From: Oenococcus sp. UCMA 16435 | GTDB taxonomy: Bacteria > Bacillota > Bacilli > Lactobacillales > Lactobacillaceae | Direction of reading: 5' to 3' | Assembly: GCA_004010835.2 (NCBI GenBank) | Contig: CP030868.2 | Span: 1,302,001 to 1,366,000 of the forward strand | Length of the DNA stretch: 64,000 bases | Part shown: piece after piece, positions 62,755 to 64,000 of the stretch | Position numbering within the stretch: the first letter of the stretch is position 1 | Layout: the number at the start of each line of letters is the position of its first letter | Made by a program: the position numbers and the translations under genes | Notes under the pieces: generated by a model | What the model saw: the letters and a program-made list of their open reading frames with translations, nothing else | The model's database searches: none | Told to the model about the DNA's origin: nothing

Positions 62755-64000
62755 ATGACGAAAACTCTAATGAAATATCAACAAAATCAGCCCTGGACTA
62801 TTCGAGAAAAATCATTTGATAATAATTTTTTGAGTAAAGCAGAGTCAATTTTTGCACTTGGCAATGGTTATTTGGGTGTTAGATCTGTTTTTGAGGAGAG
62901 CTACATCGGTGAAAAACGAGATATGTTTGTCTCCGGTACTTTTGACAGGTTTGATAAAAGCGAGGCGACAGAATTACCGAATATACCCGATTTTATTCAA
63001 ATGGAATTTGTTATTAATGGTCGGAATCTTGATTTAAATTTAGGGGAAATTACTCAATATTCATTCAGCCTTAATTTAAAAAATGGACAGCTAATTCGTC
63101 ATTTTATTTGGAAATTTGGCGATATTCATTTAGAGTTTAATTTTCGTCGATTTGTTAGTTTTAATGATCTTCATTTGCTTGGCCAGGAAGTGACAATCAA
63201 GAATCTTGCCGGGGATACAAGTTTTCAGTTAAAGTCGGGAATTGATGGACAACTTACAAATTCTGGTAGTCAGCATTTTGCCGAGGGAACAAAAGATCAA
63301 GAAAAAAACCGAATTTTACAGATGGTATCAACAACTGCACAATCGAAAATTGATTTTGTCCAATCTACAATTCATGATTTTTCTGATCAATCGTTGATTG
63401 ATAAAACACGGATTGAAATTTCCCGTCGGCAAATTCATAAACTTTATTGGTTTCATTTAAAAAATAATCAAAGAACCACAATTAGCAAATTTTCGAATGT
63501 TTATACTTCGATAGATCATGATCTTAATCAGAAAACAGTTGAATATATGATTAGTGTTTCTGCCAATGTGCTAAATCTCGATGTTAAGAAGGGCTTTGAT
63601 TCTTTGCTTAAAGAATCTGCTTTGGCTTGGGAAGAAAAAGTTTGGCGCGATTATCCAATTGAAATTGAGTCGACAGATTTCACGGACCAATTGGCTTTGA
63701 ATTTTGCAAGATATCATTTGCATATCATGGTTCCAAAACATGACGAACGTATGAGCATTGCAGCAAAAGGTTTATCCGGCGAAGGGTATAAAGGCCATAC
63801 TGCTTGGGATACAGATATTTTTATGCTCCCTTATTTCACGATGACTTACCCGAAAATTGCAAGAAAGTTACTTTCATACCGTTACTTGGGTTTGAGCGGA
63901 GCCCATAAAAAGGCTGCTCTGAACCATTATCAAGGTGCCCAGTATCCTTGGGAGTCGGCTTGGCCTTCGGATGGAGAGGTGGCTCCGGTTTGGGGAGCAG
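62755..64000 (+). CDS. GH65 disaccharide phosphorylase (maltose/kojibiose/trehalose type), N-terminal 415 residues
   Basis: ATG 62755 with AAGGAAG upstream; the frame stays open to the window end. Residues near 15-45 read PWTIREKSFDNNFLSKAESIFALGNGYLGVRSVFEE, the GH65 N-terminal domain; later AAKGLSGEGYKGHTAWDTDIFMLPYF and HYQGAQYPWESAWPSDGEV are the start of the catalytic (alpha/alpha)6 barrel, and the catalytic Glu should lie beyond the window. It phosphorolyses an alpha-glucosyl disaccharide, probably maltose, to glucose 1-phosphate and glucose. The operator palindrome before it supports MalR-type control. Confidence 0.88.
   Translation, partial: MTKTLMKYQQNQPWTIREKSFDNNFLSKAESIFALGNGYLGVRSVFEESYIGEKRDMFVSGTFDRFDKSEATELPNIPDFIQMEFVINGRNLDLNLGEITQYSFSLNLKNGQLIRHFIWKFGDIHLEFNFRRFVSFNDLHLLGQEVTIKNLAGDTSFQLKSGIDGQLTNSGSQHFAEGTKDQEKNRILQMVSTTAQSKIDFVQSTIHDFSDQSLIDKTRIEISRRQIHKLYWFHLKNNQRTTISKFSNVYTSIDHDLNQKTVEYMISVSANVLNLDVKKGFDSLLKESALAWEEKVWRDYPIEIESTDFTDQLALNFARYHLHIMVPKHDERMSIAAKGLSGEGYKGHTAWDTDIFMLPYFTMTYPKIARKLLSYRYLGLSGAHKKAALNHYQGAQYPWESAWPSDGEVAPVWGA

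Overview
The window is AT-rich chromosomal DNA of a low-GC Gram-positive lactic acid bacterium. Gene content suggests Oenococcus or a close relative: polyphenol-acting enzymes, a GH65 phosphorylase, a T-box leader, MntH, catabolite-repression (cre) sites and many decayed genes. The genus call is inference from gene content and base composition, not from a search. About 12 kb in the middle (roughly 38.4-50.25 kb) is visibly more GC-rich, with different codon use, and is plasmid-derived.

Layout. 0-11.8 kb: the end of an ABC-2 permease, a MarR/DHA2 efflux pair, a decayed second DHA2 gene, an Rgg-type regulator followed by an empty AT-rich stretch, a DUF805 protein with a MacA-MacB-like ABC efflux operon, another DHA2 exporter and a divergent LysR regulator. 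12.3-17.9 kb: an operon of two tandem PhlG/phloretin-hydrolase-like proteins, a short-chain dehydrogenase relative with altered catalytic residues, a GPH-type symporter and an alpha/beta hydrolase. The palindrome TTTCCA-N3-TGGAAA occurs both before this operon and before the DHA2 exporter, which ties exporter, LysR and operon into one candidate regulon for a plant phenolic such as a dihydrochalcone. 18.4-22.0 kb: an 82-residue hydrophobic peptide ending in Trp, followed by a multi-membrane protein, a SpoIIM/DUF95 protein, another membrane protein and an ABC ATPase. This is the architecture of a circular (AS-48/uberolysin-like) bacteriocin locus. These two regions are the best candidates for undescribed systems.

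22-34.6 kb: a GH25 muramidase with five surface repeats, a GNAT acetyltransferase, a thiamine-binding-type protein, an alpha/beta hydrolase, a subtype-B tannase, an Asp/Glu racemase, a T-box-controlled aminotransferase plus hydroxyacid dehydrogenase pair, a frameshifted MFS exporter and a lone AbiEi-like protein. 34.8-38.4 kb: an arginine operon argC-argJ(frameshifted)-argD-argF(truncated).

38.4-50.25 kb: a plasmid-derived island. Its left edge fuses the first 40 residues of ArgF to the C-terminal part of a MobA-type relaxase; its right edge fuses a RepA_N replication initiator to the C-terminal part of an aldose 1-epimerase. Between them are an IS110 fragment joined to a truncated lacI, a polyol dehydrogenase and GRP sugar transporter, a second frameshifted lacI, a marR gene, a resolvase chimera, parA, a ribbon-helix-helix partner and a membrane protein. 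Iteron-like repeats with hairpins lie inside the rep gene.

50.3-64 kb: ordinary chromosome with an FAD-linked hydroxyacid dehydrogenase, alpha-carbonic anhydrase, proline iminopeptidase, an R-specific alcohol dehydrogenase homologue, aldo/keto reductase, MntH, the EngB GTPase, ManA and the start of a GH65 phosphorylase. The last operon has a perfect cre site and two identical 14-bp palindromes that look like MalR-type operators.
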